From: Pseudomonas guariconensis
GTDB lineage: Bacteria > Pseudomonadota > Gammaproteobacteria > Pseudomonadales > Pseudomonadaceae
Length of the DNA stretch: 35,274 nt
Assembly (NCBI RefSeq): GCF_015680235.1
Contig: NZ_JADLJL010000043.1
Span: 1-35,274, forward strand
Direction of reading: 5' to 3'
Positions 15,943 to 23,681 of the stretch are shown here, piece after piece. The first letter of the stretch is position 1, and each line of letters opens with the position of its first letter. Position numbers and translations under genes: made by a program. The notes below the pieces were generated by a model. It had not been told where the DNA came from, did no database searches, and saw only the letters and a list, made by a program, of their open reading frames with translations.

Positions 15943-17333
15943 ACGTGCGCGAAATGCTGGTTTCAGTGGCACTTTCCGGCCTGGCTGCGGCACACGCTCA
16001 GGCCACGCAGACGCCACCCGAAGCGATGGAAGTGTGTTATGGCGTGGCCATGCAGGGTCACAACGATTGCGCAGACACTGCCTGCTTCCACTCCTGCTCG
16101 GGTATGTCGCAGCACGATCGCGACCCGAGCGAATGGACCATGGTGCCCAGCGGTACCTGTGTCAGCCAAGGTGGCCGGGTAGCGGCACAGCCCAAGGCCT
16201 GTGCGGCACCTCCGGCCGCCAACAGCCAGGCGGCTGACCTGGCTGCCGGCGGCGAACTGTACGCCGCGGGCGACCAGAGCGCCAAAGTCCCGGCCTGCAG
16301 CGCCTGCCACGGCGTGGCCGGGGTTGGTGGTGCGGGCGACTACCCGACGCTTGCAGGGCAGAAAGCAAGCTACCTGGCGCGCCAGCTTCGGCGCTTCAGA
16401 AGCGCCGAGCGTACCGACCCGGTGATGAACACCGCGACCCGCCACCTGGACGATGCACAGATCGACAACCTGTCCGCCTACCTCGCCGCCCAGCAGCCGC
16501 AGAATGCCATCGATAGGTATCAGGCGCGAGCGCTGCAACAACAGCTCGAAGGTCATGCCCAGGCCGGCCCGCGCTTCAGCGACTGTGAGGTGGGCTGCCC
16601 GGAACTCATCGCAGTGCCCGCCGGCAGCTTCGTCATGGGTTCGCCTACGGACGAAGCAGGACGTTTCGGCAACGAACAACAGCATGTGGTGGCCATCGAC
16701 CACGCATTCGCCATCAGCACGCGCCCCATCACCTTCGCTCAATGGGACTTATGCCTGAACGAAGGCGGTTGCGCCGGCTATCGCCCTAACGACGAGGGGT
16801 TCGGGCGCGGCGAACGACCAGTGATCAACGTCAGCACGACGGATATCGCCAGCTACATCGCCTGGTTGCAGGACAAGACCGGGCAGCGCTATGCCTTGCC
16901 AAGCGAAGCGCAATGGGAATATGCCGCCCGGGCCGGAACCACCACCGCACGCAGTTGGGGTAACGACATCGCCCGCCGCTATGCCAACTACGGCCAGGAC
17001 GATTGCCCGCAGCAGATACGCTGCCCGGGCCGAGCCGAAGGTGCTGATCAGTGGGTAAATACCGCACCGACCGGTTCATTCCCAGCCAACCCCTGGGGCC
17101 TATACGACATGCTTGGCAACGTCTGGCAACGCACCGCCGACTGCTGGCACGCCGATTACACCGGCGCCCCCAGGAATGAAAGAGCGTGGACCGACCCCTT
17201 GTGCGAGCGCAGCGTGATCCGTGGTGGCTCCTGGAGCAACGTCCCCGCCTTCGTCCGTTCAGCCAGCCGTGCTGCCTTCAAGCAAGACGGGCGTGCCCGC
17301 AACATCGGCTTCCGCCTGGCCCGCATCCTGTAG
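15939..17333 (+). CDS. Secreted DUF2282 (bufferin-like) - cytochrome c - SUMF1-like fusion
   Basis: A 464-residue exported protein with three domains. Residues 1-20 are a signal peptide (cut near AHA/QA). Residues 31-80 match DUF2282, the bufferin precursor family: EVCYGVAMQGHNDC, HSCSG, WTMVPSGTC, with Cys at 33, 44, 53 and 74 in the family positions plus extra Cys49. Residues about 98-187 are a class I cytochrome c with CSACH (120-124) and a likely axial Met163. Residues about 220-464 are a SUMF1/FGE-type domain (VPAGSFVMGS, LPSEAQWEYAARAG, GLYDMLGNVWQ, VIRGGSWSN, IGFRLAR) without the two catalytic cysteines of true FGE after RGGSW. Start is the ATG in the ATGA overlap with the LysR gene. 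Likely a periplasmic redox or metal-handling protein; the reaction is unknown. The DUF2282 part could be a substrate of the DUF692/DUF2063 pair at 2437-4010. Confidence 0.8.
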   Translation: MNVREMLVSVALSGLAAAHAQATQTPPEAMEVCYGVAMQGHNDCADTACFHSCSGMSQHDRDPSEWTMVPSGTCVSQGGRVAAQPKACAAPPAANSQAADLAAGGELYAAGDQSAKVPACSACHGVAGVGGAGDYPTLAGQKASYLARQLRRFRSAERTDPVMNTATRHLDDAQIDNLSAYLAAQQPQNAIDRYQARALQQQLEGHAQAGPRFSDCEVGCPELIAVPAGSFVMGSPTDEAGRFGNEQQHVVAIDHAFAISTRPITFAQWDLCLNEGGCAGYRPNDEGFGRGERPVINVSTTDIASYIAWLQDKTGQRYALPSEAQWEYAARAGTTTARSWGNDIARRYANYGQDDCPQQIRCPGRAEGADQWVNTAPTGSFPANPWGLYDMLGNVWQRTADCWHADYTGAPRNERAWTDPLCERSVIRGGSWSNVPAFVRSASRAAFKQDGRARNIGFRLARIL

Positions 17334-17386
17334 TCGCTACACCCGCTGCAAGGCTCCTTCCAACAATTACAAACAGGAGAACTGCC

Positions 17387-18718
17387 ATGACTACCCTGGC
17401 ACCACGAGCAACCGAGCTTGAGACGGACCTGCGCGAACTGCTGCTCTACCGGCGCATTGCCTGGCGAATACTGCCGCTGACGATCATCTGCTTCCTTTTC
17501 TCCTACTTCGACCGCATCAACATCAGCTTCGCCAAGACCCAGATGCAGGCAGAACTGGGCCTGAGCGATGCTGCCTATGGCTTCGCCGCCAGCGTGTTCT
17601 TCTTCGGCTATGTGTTGTTCGAGGTGCCCAGCAGCTACGGCTTGAAAAAGTACGGAGCACCCAACTGGATCTGCCGAATCATGGTGTCGTGGGGCATCGC
17701 CACGGCCTGCCTGGTGTTCGCCTACGACGAATACACCTTGTACTTCCTGCGCTTTCTGATCGGCGTGATGGAAGCCGGATTCGGGCCCGCCTTGCTGTTT
17801 TACCTGGCCTGCTGGTTTCCCAAGAAACACCTGGCGAGCATCAACGGCATTTGGTTTCTCTCTATTCCACTGTCGGGCATGCTCGGCGCTCCGCTGTCCG
17901 GGCTGATCCTTCAGTACCTCGACGGCTTCCTCGGCCTCGCGGGCTGGCACTGGTTGTTCGTCCTCTCGGGGCTGCCGTGCGCGCTGCTGGGGGTTGTTGT
18001 GCTGTTCAAGCTCGACGCCGACATCCGCTCCGCGTCCTGGTTGAAGGAAGATGAAAAAGCCGTACTGCTGCGTAATCTGGAGAGCGACAGAAGCATCGAG
18101 CCGCCACGGCAGGCGCCTTTGCTCAAGGTCTTGTGCACGCGGGAGGTGCTGGTGCTGGCGAGCGTGTACTTCATGATCAAACTGACGGCCTACGGGCTGA
18201 ATTTCTGGATGCCGCACCTGATCAGCGCAGCCGGAGCAAGCAGCCCACTGGCAGTGGGCCTGCTGACAGCCCTACCCTATCTGTTCGCGGCTATTGGCAT
18301 GGTCATAGTCACACGCCGCTCGGATGCCAGCGGGGAACGCAAGCGCTATCTTTGGGGCTGCATGCTGGTAGGGGGTGTCGGCTACTTGGCGGCATGTGGC
18401 TTCAATGGCCAGACCTATGCGCTGACCGCTTTCCTGGTGCTGGCCACCTCCGGCATTTTCATCGCCATTCCGATTTTCTGGACCATCCCACAGAAGGCCT
18501 TCGATGGCTTGGCGATTGCGGTCAGCATTGCCGCCATCAATAGCATCGGTCAGGTGAGCGGTATCGTGGCACCGACGTTGGTGGGGTATATCAATGACAT
18601 GACGGGCAATACCTACATGGGGATGCTCGTCCTGGCGCCGTTCTGCTTCCTATGCGCAGGCGTGGTCATGTGGGGGCTGCCCGATGACCGTAAGGGCCAC
18701 CGAACGCCCAAGAGCTGA
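17387..18718 (+). CDS. MFS transporter, ACS (anion:cation symporter) family
   Basis: A 443-residue inner-membrane transporter with about 12 hydrophobic segments. FLFSYFDRINISFAKTQM in the first transmembrane region and FLIGVMEAGFGPALLFYLACWFP are marks of the ACS family, which imports organic anions such as phthalate, tartrate, sugar acids and other carboxylates with protons. ATG at 17387 has AGGAGA 6 bp upstream; a longer open frame upstream is the shadow of the preceding gene. It lies 53 bp after the SUMF1-fusion gene in the same direction and is probably in its operon. An acid importer beside two aconitase-type enzymes suggests uptake of the pathway's substrate, which is inference. Confidence 0.85.
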   Translation: MTTLAPRATELETDLRELLLYRRIAWRILPLTIICFLFSYFDRINISFAKTQMQAELGLSDAAYGFAASVFFFGYVLFEVPSSYGLKKYGAPNWICRIMVSWGIATACLVFAYDEYTLYFLRFLIGVMEAGFGPALLFYLACWFPKKHLASINGIWFLSIPLSGMLGAPLSGLILQYLDGFLGLAGWHWLFVLSGLPCALLGVVVLFKLDADIRSASWLKEDEKAVLLRNLESDRSIEPPRQAPLLKVLCTREVLVLASVYFMIKLTAYGLNFWMPHLISAAGASSPLAVGLLTALPYLFAAIGMVIVTRRSDASGERKRYLWGCMLVGGVGYLAACGFNGQTYALTAFLVLATSGIFIAIPIFWTIPQKAFDGLAIAVSIAAINSIGQVSGIVAPTLVGYINDMTGNTYMGMLVLAPFCFLCAGVVMWGLPDDRKGHRTPKS

Positions 18719-18745
18719 TGGTTACAGCATGCGTAACAGATCAAC

Positions 18746-18767
18746 AAAAAGGGCTGCTATGCAGCCC
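18746..18767 (-). terminator. Rho-independent terminator of glmR-glmS
   Basis: Inverted repeat GGGCTGC (18751-18757) / GCAGCCC (18761-18767) with a 3-base loop. On the minus strand it is followed by TTTTT (18750-18746). It lies about 100 bp beyond the glmS stop and faces the plus-strand MFS gene end, so it separates core from accessory genes. Confidence 0.85.
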
Positions 18768-18837
18768 CAATTGCTTTAACTGACCGGCATTAGCCAGTGG
18801 CGACTCCCTACTTCAGCGACAGTTTTGGTTGCCAAAA

Positions 18838-18900
18838 GCCACCGCGTATCGAAACCGAATCACCTTATTCCACAGTCACCGACTTCGCCAGGTTACGCGG
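18838..18900 (-). other. attTn7 region (glmS 3' end and downstream)
   Basis: The last glmS codons (18865-18900) form the conserved TnsD target of Tn7 elements, which insert about 25 bp past the stop, here near 18840. That is established for Pseudomonas. The site seems unoccupied: no Tn7 end repeats or tns genes are seen nearby. Exact insertion point not verified. Confidence 0.6.
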
Positions 18901-20700
18901 CTGGTCGACGTCAGTACCCTTGAGCACCGCCACGTAGTACGACAGCAGCTGCAGCGGGATGGTGTAGAGGATCGGCGCCAGCGCATCGATGATGTGCGGG
19001 ACCTTGATCACGTGGGTGCCTTCGCCGTTGGTCATGCCAGCCTGTTCATCGGCGAACACCACCAGCTCGCCACCACGGGCACGCACTTCCTGCAGGTTGG
19101 ACTTGAGCTTCTCCAGCAGTTCGTTGTTCGGTGCCACGGTGACCACCGGCATGTCGCTGTCCACCAGTGCCAGCGGGCCGTGCTTGAGCTCGCCCGCGGG
19201 GTAGGATTCGGCATGGATGTAGGAGATCTCCTTGAGCTTGAGCGCACCTTCCATGGCCACCGGGTACTGGGCGCCACGGCCGAGGAACAGGGTGTGATGC
19301 TTGTCGGCGAACAGTTCGGCGGTCTTCTCGACGATGCCGTCCATTGCCAGCGCTTCGCCCAGGCGGGCTGGCAGGCGGCGCAGTTCTTCCACCAGTTCGG
19401 CCTCGACACCGGCTTGCAGGGTGCCGCGCACCTGGCCCAGGGCCAGGGTCAGCAGCATCAGCGAAACCAGCTGGGTGGTGAAGGCCTTGGTCGATGCCAC
19501 GCCGATTTCCGGGCCGGCCAGGGTCAGCAGGGTCAGGTCGGATTCGCGCACCAGCGAACTGATACCTACGTTGCAGATAGCCAGGCTGCCCAGGAAGCCC
19601 AGCTCCTTGGCGTTGCGCAGCGCCGCCAGGGTGTCGGCGGTTTCGCCAGACTGGGAAATGGAGACGAACAGGGTGTCCGGCTGCACCACCACCTTGCGGT
19701 AGCGGAACTCGCTGGCCACTTCCACTTGGCAAGGAATGCCGGCCAGTTCTTCCAGCCAGTAACGGGCGACCATGCCGGCATGGTAGCTGGTGCCGCAGGC
19801 GACGATCTGCACGTTACGCACCTTGGCGAACAGCTCGGCAGCCTGTGGGCCGAAGGCTTGGACCATGACGTGGTCCTTGCCCAGGCGGCCTTCCAGAGTG
19901 CGCTGGACCACGTTCGGCTGCTCATGGATCTCCTTGAGCATGAAGTGGCGGTAGGCACCTTTATCGGCGGCTTCTGCACCTTCGTGATATTGCACGGCCT
20001 CGCGCTGCACCTTGTGCCCGGCTTGGTCCCAGATGCTCACCTGGTCACGGCGGATCTCGGCGATGTCGCCTTCTTCGAGGTACATGAAACGGTCGGTGAC
20101 CTGGCGCAGCGCCAGCTGGTCGGACGCCAGGAAGTTTTCGCCCAGGCCCAGGCCGATCACCAGCGGGCTGCCGCTGCGCGCGGCGACCAGGCGGTCCGGC
20201 TGCTGCTTGCTGACCAGCGCCAGGCCGTAGGCGCCATGCAGGCGCTTGACCGCCGCCTTGAGGGCATCGGTGAGGTCGGGGACGGTCTTGAGGGTATGGT
20301 GGATCAGGTGGACGATGACTTCGGTGTCGGTTTGCGAAGCGAAGACATAGCCCAGGTCCTTGAGCTCTTCACGCAGGGCTTCATGGTTCTCGATGATGCC
20401 GTTGTGCACCACCGCCACGTCGTCGTTGGAGAAGTGCGGGTGGGCGTTGGTTTCGCTTGGCGCACCATGGGTGGCCCAACGGGTGTGGGCGATACCCAGC
20501 TGGCCGGCCAGCGGTTCGGCTGCCACGGCGGCCTCCAGTTCGCTGACCTTGCCAATGCGACGGCGACGCTCCAGCTCACCGGCCTGGGTGAAGACCGCCA
20601 GGCCGGCGCTGTCGTACCCGCGGTATTCCAGGCGCTTGAGGCCTTCGATGAGGATGGCGGTGATATTACGTTCGGCTACGGCCCCAACGATTCCACACAT
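18865..20700 (-). CDS. glmS: Glutamine-fructose-6-phosphate aminotransferase
   Basis: A 611-residue cytoplasmic enzyme making glucosamine-6-phosphate from fructose-6-phosphate and glutamine, the committed step to UDP-GlcNAc, peptidoglycan and LPS. The start ATG 20700 yields MCGIVGAV, leaving the catalytic cysteine at position 1 after Met removal; an open extension of 39 codons upstream would bury it and is rejected. The N-terminal glutaminase domain (about 1-240, RWATHG and HNGIIEN) is followed by two SIS sugar-isomerase domains (about 290-425 and 460-600; CGTSYHAG, SQSGETADT) and the C-terminal PRNLAKSVTVE. It starts 2 bp after the glmR stop, giving a two-gene operon. The 3' end contains the Tn7 target. 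Confidence 0.97.
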   Translation of the reverse strand: MCGIVGAVAERNITAILIEGLKRLEYRGYDSAGLAVFTQAGELERRRRIGKVSELEAAVAAEPLAGQLGIAHTRWATHGAPSETNAHPHFSNDDVAVVHNGIIENHEALREELKDLGYVFASQTDTEVIVHLIHHTLKTVPDLTDALKAAVKRLHGAYGLALVSKQQPDRLVAARSGSPLVIGLGLGENFLASDQLALRQVTDRFMYLEEGDIAEIRRDQVSIWDQAGHKVQREAVQYHEGAEAADKGAYRHFMLKEIHEQPNVVQRTLEGRLGKDHVMVQAFGPQAAELFAKVRNVQIVACGTSYHAGMVARYWLEELAGIPCQVEVASEFRYRKVVVQPDTLFVSISQSGETADTLAALRNAKELGFLGSLAICNVGISSLVRESDLTLLTLAGPEIGVASTKAFTTQLVSLMLLTLALGQVRGTLQAGVEAELVEELRRLPARLGEALAMDGIVEKTAELFADKHHTLFLGRGAQYPVAMEGALKLKEISYIHAESYPAGELKHGPLALVDSDMPVVTVAPNNELLEKLKSNLQEVRARGGELVVFADEQAGMTNGEGTHVIKVPHIIDALAPILYTIPLQLLSYYVAVLKGTDVDQPRNLAKSVTVE

Positions 20701-20702
20701 GA

Positions 20703-21479
20703 TTATTGCTCCTGGCTGATCGCGGCGCAGATCAGGTTGATGCCGCGGGCTTGAATCTGTTCGCGTGCCTCCATCGGCAGGCGATCGTCTGTAATGAGGG
20801 TGTTGACGCTGCCCCAAGGCAGCTCGAGGTTAGGGATCTTGCGCCCTACCTTGTCCGACTCGACCATGACGATCACTTCCCGGGCCACCTCCGCCATCAC
20901 CCGGCTCAGGCCGAGCAATTCGTTGAAGGTGGTGGTACCACGGGCCAGGTCGATGCCGTCGGCACCGATGAACAGTTGGTCGAAGTCGTAAGAGCGTAGT
21001 ACCTGCTCGGCGACCTGGCCCTGGAAGGATTCGGAATGGGGGTCCCAGGTGCCGCCGGTCATCAGCAGCACCGGTTCATGCTCGAGTTCACTGATGGCGC
21101 GAGCCACGTTCAGGGAATTGGTCATCACCACCAGGCCAGGCTGGCGGCCCAGCTGAGGAATCATGGCGGCCGTGGTGCTGCCGCTGTCGATGATGATGCG
21201 CGCATGTTCGCGGATACGCCCTACCGCTGCCTTGGCGATCGCCTGCTTGTGGCTGGAAACCGGTTGCACGGTTTCCACCAGCATCTCCTGGGGGACGGGA
21301 ATGGCGCCGCCATAGCGGCGCAGCAGCAGGCCGTTGGCTTCGAGCGCGGCCAGGTCCTTGCGGATGGTCACCTCGGAGGTTTCGAAACGCTTGGCCAAGG
21401 CGTCCACGCTCACCTCGCCCTGCTCGTTGAGCAGGGCCAGGATATTGTGTCGACGTTGGGGGGTGTTTCGTTTCGACAT
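20703..21479 (-). CDS. glmR: DeoR-family transcriptional regulator of glmS
   Basis: A 258-residue DeoR-family protein. The N-terminal helix-turn-helix (about 6-60; RRHNILALLNEQGEVSVDALAKRFETSEVTIRKDL) is followed by the sugar-phosphate sensor domain with DSGSTTAAM and GADGID. Start at ATG 21479, the point where the conserved MSKRNTPQRRHNI begins; a TTG 39 bp upstream is the only extension. In P. aeruginosa the gene in this position is GlmR, a regulator of glmS, so the assignment rests on family and position. The sensor likely binds an aminosugar phosphate. Repeated TTTCG units around the start suggest self-regulation. No strong Shine-Dalgarno is visible. Confidence 0.85.
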   Translation of the reverse strand: MSKRNTPQRRHNILALLNEQGEVSVDALAKRFETSEVTIRKDLAALEANGLLLRRYGGAIPVPQEMLVETVQPVSSHKQAIAKAAVGRIREHARIIIDSGSTTAAMIPQLGRQPGLVVMTNSLNVARAISELEHEPVLLMTGGTWDPHSESFQGQVAEQVLRSYDFDQLFIGADGIDLARGTTTFNELLGLSRVMAEVAREVIVMVESDKVGRKIPNLELPWGSVNTLITDDRLPMEAREQIQARGINLICAAISQEQ

Positions 21480-21504
21480 TTCGGGTTTAAGTTTCGATTC
21501 GAAA
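21466..21504 (-). promoter_or_regulatory. TTTCG repeat array at glmR start, probable operator
   Basis: The plus strand reads TTTCG at 21466, 21471, 21479 and 21492, and CGAAA at 21500-21504. The last two form the palindrome TTTCGA-T-TCGAAA (21492-21504). CGAAA/TTTCG units are the usual half-sites of DeoR-family repressors. A weak promoter candidate (minus strand TTGACG, 17 bp, TTTGAT) lies upstream near 21525-21545, so a bound regulator could block initiation or elongation. Confidence 0.5.
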
Positions 21505-21570
21505 GATAATGGTTGCAATCAAAACCTAAGATGCGGGATTCGTCAAGGGATCTGCGCTTTCAGGGCCAGG

Positions 21571-21655
21571 GGGCTGCTTTGCAGCCTTTTCGCGGGGCAA
21601 GGCCGCTCCTACAGGCGATTGCAAGCTGTGGGCGGCCTTGTGCCGCGACAGGGCC
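21571..21655. repeat. REP element pair between glmR and glmU
   Basis: A hairpin with arms GGCTGC/GCAGCC (21572-21586) followed by a REP-like core at 21591-21615 and an inverted counterpart at about 21626-21648, the same putida-type core seen at 1-233 but with diverged bases (CGGGGCAAGGCCGCTCC). Lies in the 250-bp gap between the two minus-strand units, with no gene in it. Confidence 0.75.
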
Positions 21656-21670
21656 GCACAGTGGCCCACA

Positions 21671-21706
21671 AAAAATAAAGGCCGACTTATTCACATAAGC
21701 CGGCCT
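21671..21706 (-). terminator. Rho-independent terminator of glmU
   Basis: A 12-bp arm (21679-21690) pairs with 21695-21706 with one mismatch across a 4-base loop. On the minus strand a T-rich run follows (complement of AAAAAATAA, 21670-21678). It is 24 bp beyond the glmU stop. Confidence 0.85.
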
Positions 21707-21729
21707 GTGCATAACGGTCTGTGGATAAC

Positions 21730-23097
21730 TCAGTCTTTCTTGATCTTCTCCGGCCGCTTCCAGCCGTCGATGTTGCGCTGCCGTGCACGCCCGACCGCCA
21801 GCTGCCCAGCTTCGACGGTCTGGGTAATGGTCGAACCAGCAGCCGTGGTGGCGCCGGCCTGGATTTCCACAGGCGCGACCAGCGAATTGTTCGAGCCGAT
21901 GAACACGTCCTCGCCCATCACCGTCTTGAACTTGTTGGCCCCATCATAGTTGCAGGTGATGGTGCCGGCGCCGATGTTGGTGCGCGCGCCAATCTCGGCG
22001 TCACCCAGGTAGGTCAGGTGACCGGCCTTGGCGCCTTCGCCCAGGTGAGCGTTCTTCAGTTCGACGAAGTTACCCACATGGGCCTTGGCCTCGAGCACAC
22101 TGCCGGGGCGCAAACGGGCGAACGGGCCGGCATCGCTGCCCTCGCCCATCACGGCCCCTTCAAGGTGGCTATTGGCCTTGATGATCGCGCCCTTGCGCAG
22201 GGTGCTGTTCTTGATGACGCAGTTCGGGCCGATCTGCACGTCGTCCTCGATCACCACCTTGCCTTCGAGGATCACGTTGATATCGATCAGCACATCGCGA
22301 CCAACGGTCACTTCGCCACGCACATCGAAGCGCGACGGGTCGCGCAGGGTCACGCCCTGGGCCATCAGGCGACGACCTTCGCGCAGCTGATAGTGCCGTT
22401 CCAGCTCGGACAGCTGGCGACGATCGTTGGCGCCCTGCACTTCCATCGGGTCGTGGGGCTGCTCGGTAGCGACCACCAGGCCATCGGCCACGGCCATGGC
22501 AATCACGTCCGTGAGGTAGTACTCGCCCTGGGCGTTGTTGTTGGACAGCCGGCCCATCCAGTCGGCCAGGCGCGCTGCAGGCATGGCAAGGATGCCCGTG
22601 TTGCCTTCCTTGATCGCCTTCTGTGCCTCGCTGGCATCCTTGTGCTCGACGATCGCCGCTACCTGGCCCTGTTCATCGCGAACGATACGGCCGTAGCCAG
22701 TCGGGTCTTCCAGATTGACGGTCAGCAGGCCCAGCTGGCTGTCGCTGACCTTGGCCAACAGGCGCTGCAGGGTTTCCACCTCGATGAGCGGCACATCACC
22801 GTAGAGCACCAGCACGGTGTCTGCGGTAATCGCCGGCAGCGCCTGGGCCACGGCATGGCCGGTGCCCAGTTGTTTGTCCTGCATGACGAAATTCAGGTCG
22901 TCCGCAGCCAGGCGCTCGCGTACCAGTTCCGCCCCATGGCCGATAACCACGTGGATACCCTTGGGCTGCAGCTGGCGAGCGCTGTGGATAACGTGGCCCA
23001 GCATGGAATTGCCGGCGACCGGGTGCAGTACCTTGGGCAACGCCGAGCGCATGCGGGTACCTTGGCCGGCGGCGAGAATAACGATATCGAGAGACAT
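21730..23097 (-). CDS. glmU: Bifunctional UDP-GlcNAc pyrophosphorylase / GlcN-1-P acetyltransferase
   Basis: A 455-residue bifunctional cytoplasmic enzyme. The N-terminal uridylyltransferase domain (about 1-228) opens with LDIVILAAGQGTRMRSALPKVLH, the nucleotide-binding signature. The C-terminal left-handed beta-helix (about 250-450) with hexapeptide repeats (VTVGRDVLIDINVILEG, IGPNCVIKNSTLRKG) carries the acetyltransferase site. It acetylates GlcN-1-P and then uridylylates it to UDP-GlcNAc, two steps after GlmS. Length equals that of the family. It stands alone, with terminators on both sides (21671-21706 and 23151-23186), so it has its own promoter in the gap to atpC, though none is obvious. 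Confidence 0.97.
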   Translation of the reverse strand: MSLDIVILAAGQGTRMRSALPKVLHPVAGNSMLGHVIHSARQLQPKGIHVVIGHGAELVRERLAADDLNFVMQDKQLGTGHAVAQALPAITADTVLVLYGDVPLIEVETLQRLLAKVSDSQLGLLTVNLEDPTGYGRIVRDEQGQVAAIVEHKDASEAQKAIKEGNTGILAMPAARLADWMGRLSNNNAQGEYYLTDVIAMAVADGLVVATEQPHDPMEVQGANDRRQLSELERHYQLREGRRLMAQGVTLRDPSRFDVRGEVTVGRDVLIDINVILEGKVVIEDDVQIGPNCVIKNSTLRKGAIIKANSHLEGAVMGEGSDAGPFARLRPGSVLEAKAHVGNFVELKNAHLGEGAKAGHLTYLGDAEIGARTNIGAGTITCNYDGANKFKTVMGEDVFIGSNNSLVAPVEIQAGATTAAGSTITQTVEAGQLAVGRARQRNIDGWKRPEKIKKD

Positions 23098-23150
23098 TGA
23101 CTGGCTACCAATCCTGGGCGGTCAGTGGCATGACCGTGTAATGGGAATTC

Positions 23151-23186
23151 AAAAAAGAAAAAGGGTAGCCGATGGCTACCCTTTTT
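23151..23186 (-). terminator. Terminator of the atp operon
   Basis: AAAAAGGGTAGCC (23158-23170) pairs perfectly with 23174-23186 around GAT. On the minus strand a long T-rich run follows (complement of 23151-23162). It lies about 25 bp past the atpC stop. The symmetrical T runs would also let it act on the plus strand. Confidence 0.92.
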
Positions 23187-23211
23187 CTCAATCTGCATGA
23201 AGCCTGCGGTA

Positions 23212-23637
23212 TCAACCGCCGAACTTCTTGCGGATCTGCTGGACGGTACGCAGCTGGGCTGCGGCCTCGGCCAGACGTGCGGATGCGGCACTGTAGTCGA
23301 AATCCGCGCCTTTCTCATGCAGGGCCTTCTCAGCTGCCTTGACGGCATCCTGAGCGGAGGCTTCGTCCAGGTCGGCTGCACGCTGCACGGTGTCGGCGAG
23401 TACCTTGACCATGTTCGGCTGCACTTCCAGGAAACCACCGGAGATGTAGAACACCTCGCGATCGCCACCCTGCTTGGTCAGCGTGATCGGACCAGGCTTG
23501 AGATTGGTGATCAGCGGCGCGTGGCCTGGAGCGATACCCAGATCGCCCAGGTTGCCGTGCGCTACTACCATCTCGACCAGGCCGGAGAAGATCTCTCCTT
23601 CCGCGCTGACGATATCGCAATGGACTGTCATAGCCAT
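23212..23637 (-). CDS. atpC: F1Fo ATP synthase subunit epsilon
   Basis: A 141-residue subunit of the F1 central stalk, which couples rotation to catalysis and can inhibit ATP hydrolysis. The N-terminal beta-sandwich (about 1-88; MTVHCDIVSAEGEIFSG, LGIAPGHAPLITNLKPG, FYISGGFLEVQPN) is followed by the two-helix C-terminal domain (about 90-138). The first ATG (23637) has GAGG 7 bp upstream; a second is two codons in. Last gene of the atp operon, 44 bp after atpD, with a hairpin in the gap and a terminator after it. Confidence 0.96.
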   Translation of the reverse strand: MAMTVHCDIVSAEGEIFSGLVEMVVAHGNLGDLGIAPGHAPLITNLKPGPITLTKQGGDREVFYISGGFLEVQPNMVKVLADTVQRAADLDEASAQDAVKAAEKALHEKGADFDYSAASARLAEAAAQLRTVQQIRKKFGG

Positions 23638-23658
23638 CTGCTTGCCTCAACCTGATTA

Positions 23659-23676
23659 GCGCCCCTTGCGGGGCGC
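23659..23676 (-). repeat. Hairpin between atpD and atpC
   Basis: GCGCCCC (23659-23665) and GGGGCGC (23670-23676) form a 7-bp GC stem with loop TTGC in the 44-bp gap. No T run. Probably an mRNA stability or processing element. Confidence 0.55.
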
Positions 23677-23681
23677 CGGGA

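Noticed and set aside
18719..18864. Tn7 or other transposon end downstream of glmS
   Set aside because: No TGTGGG-type end repeats or tns genes; only the glmS terminator and a short TTTTGG/CCAAAA inverted repeat are present.
21721..23100. 459-codon plus-strand frame over glmU
   Set aside because: Shadow of glmU; composition like the other antisense frames.
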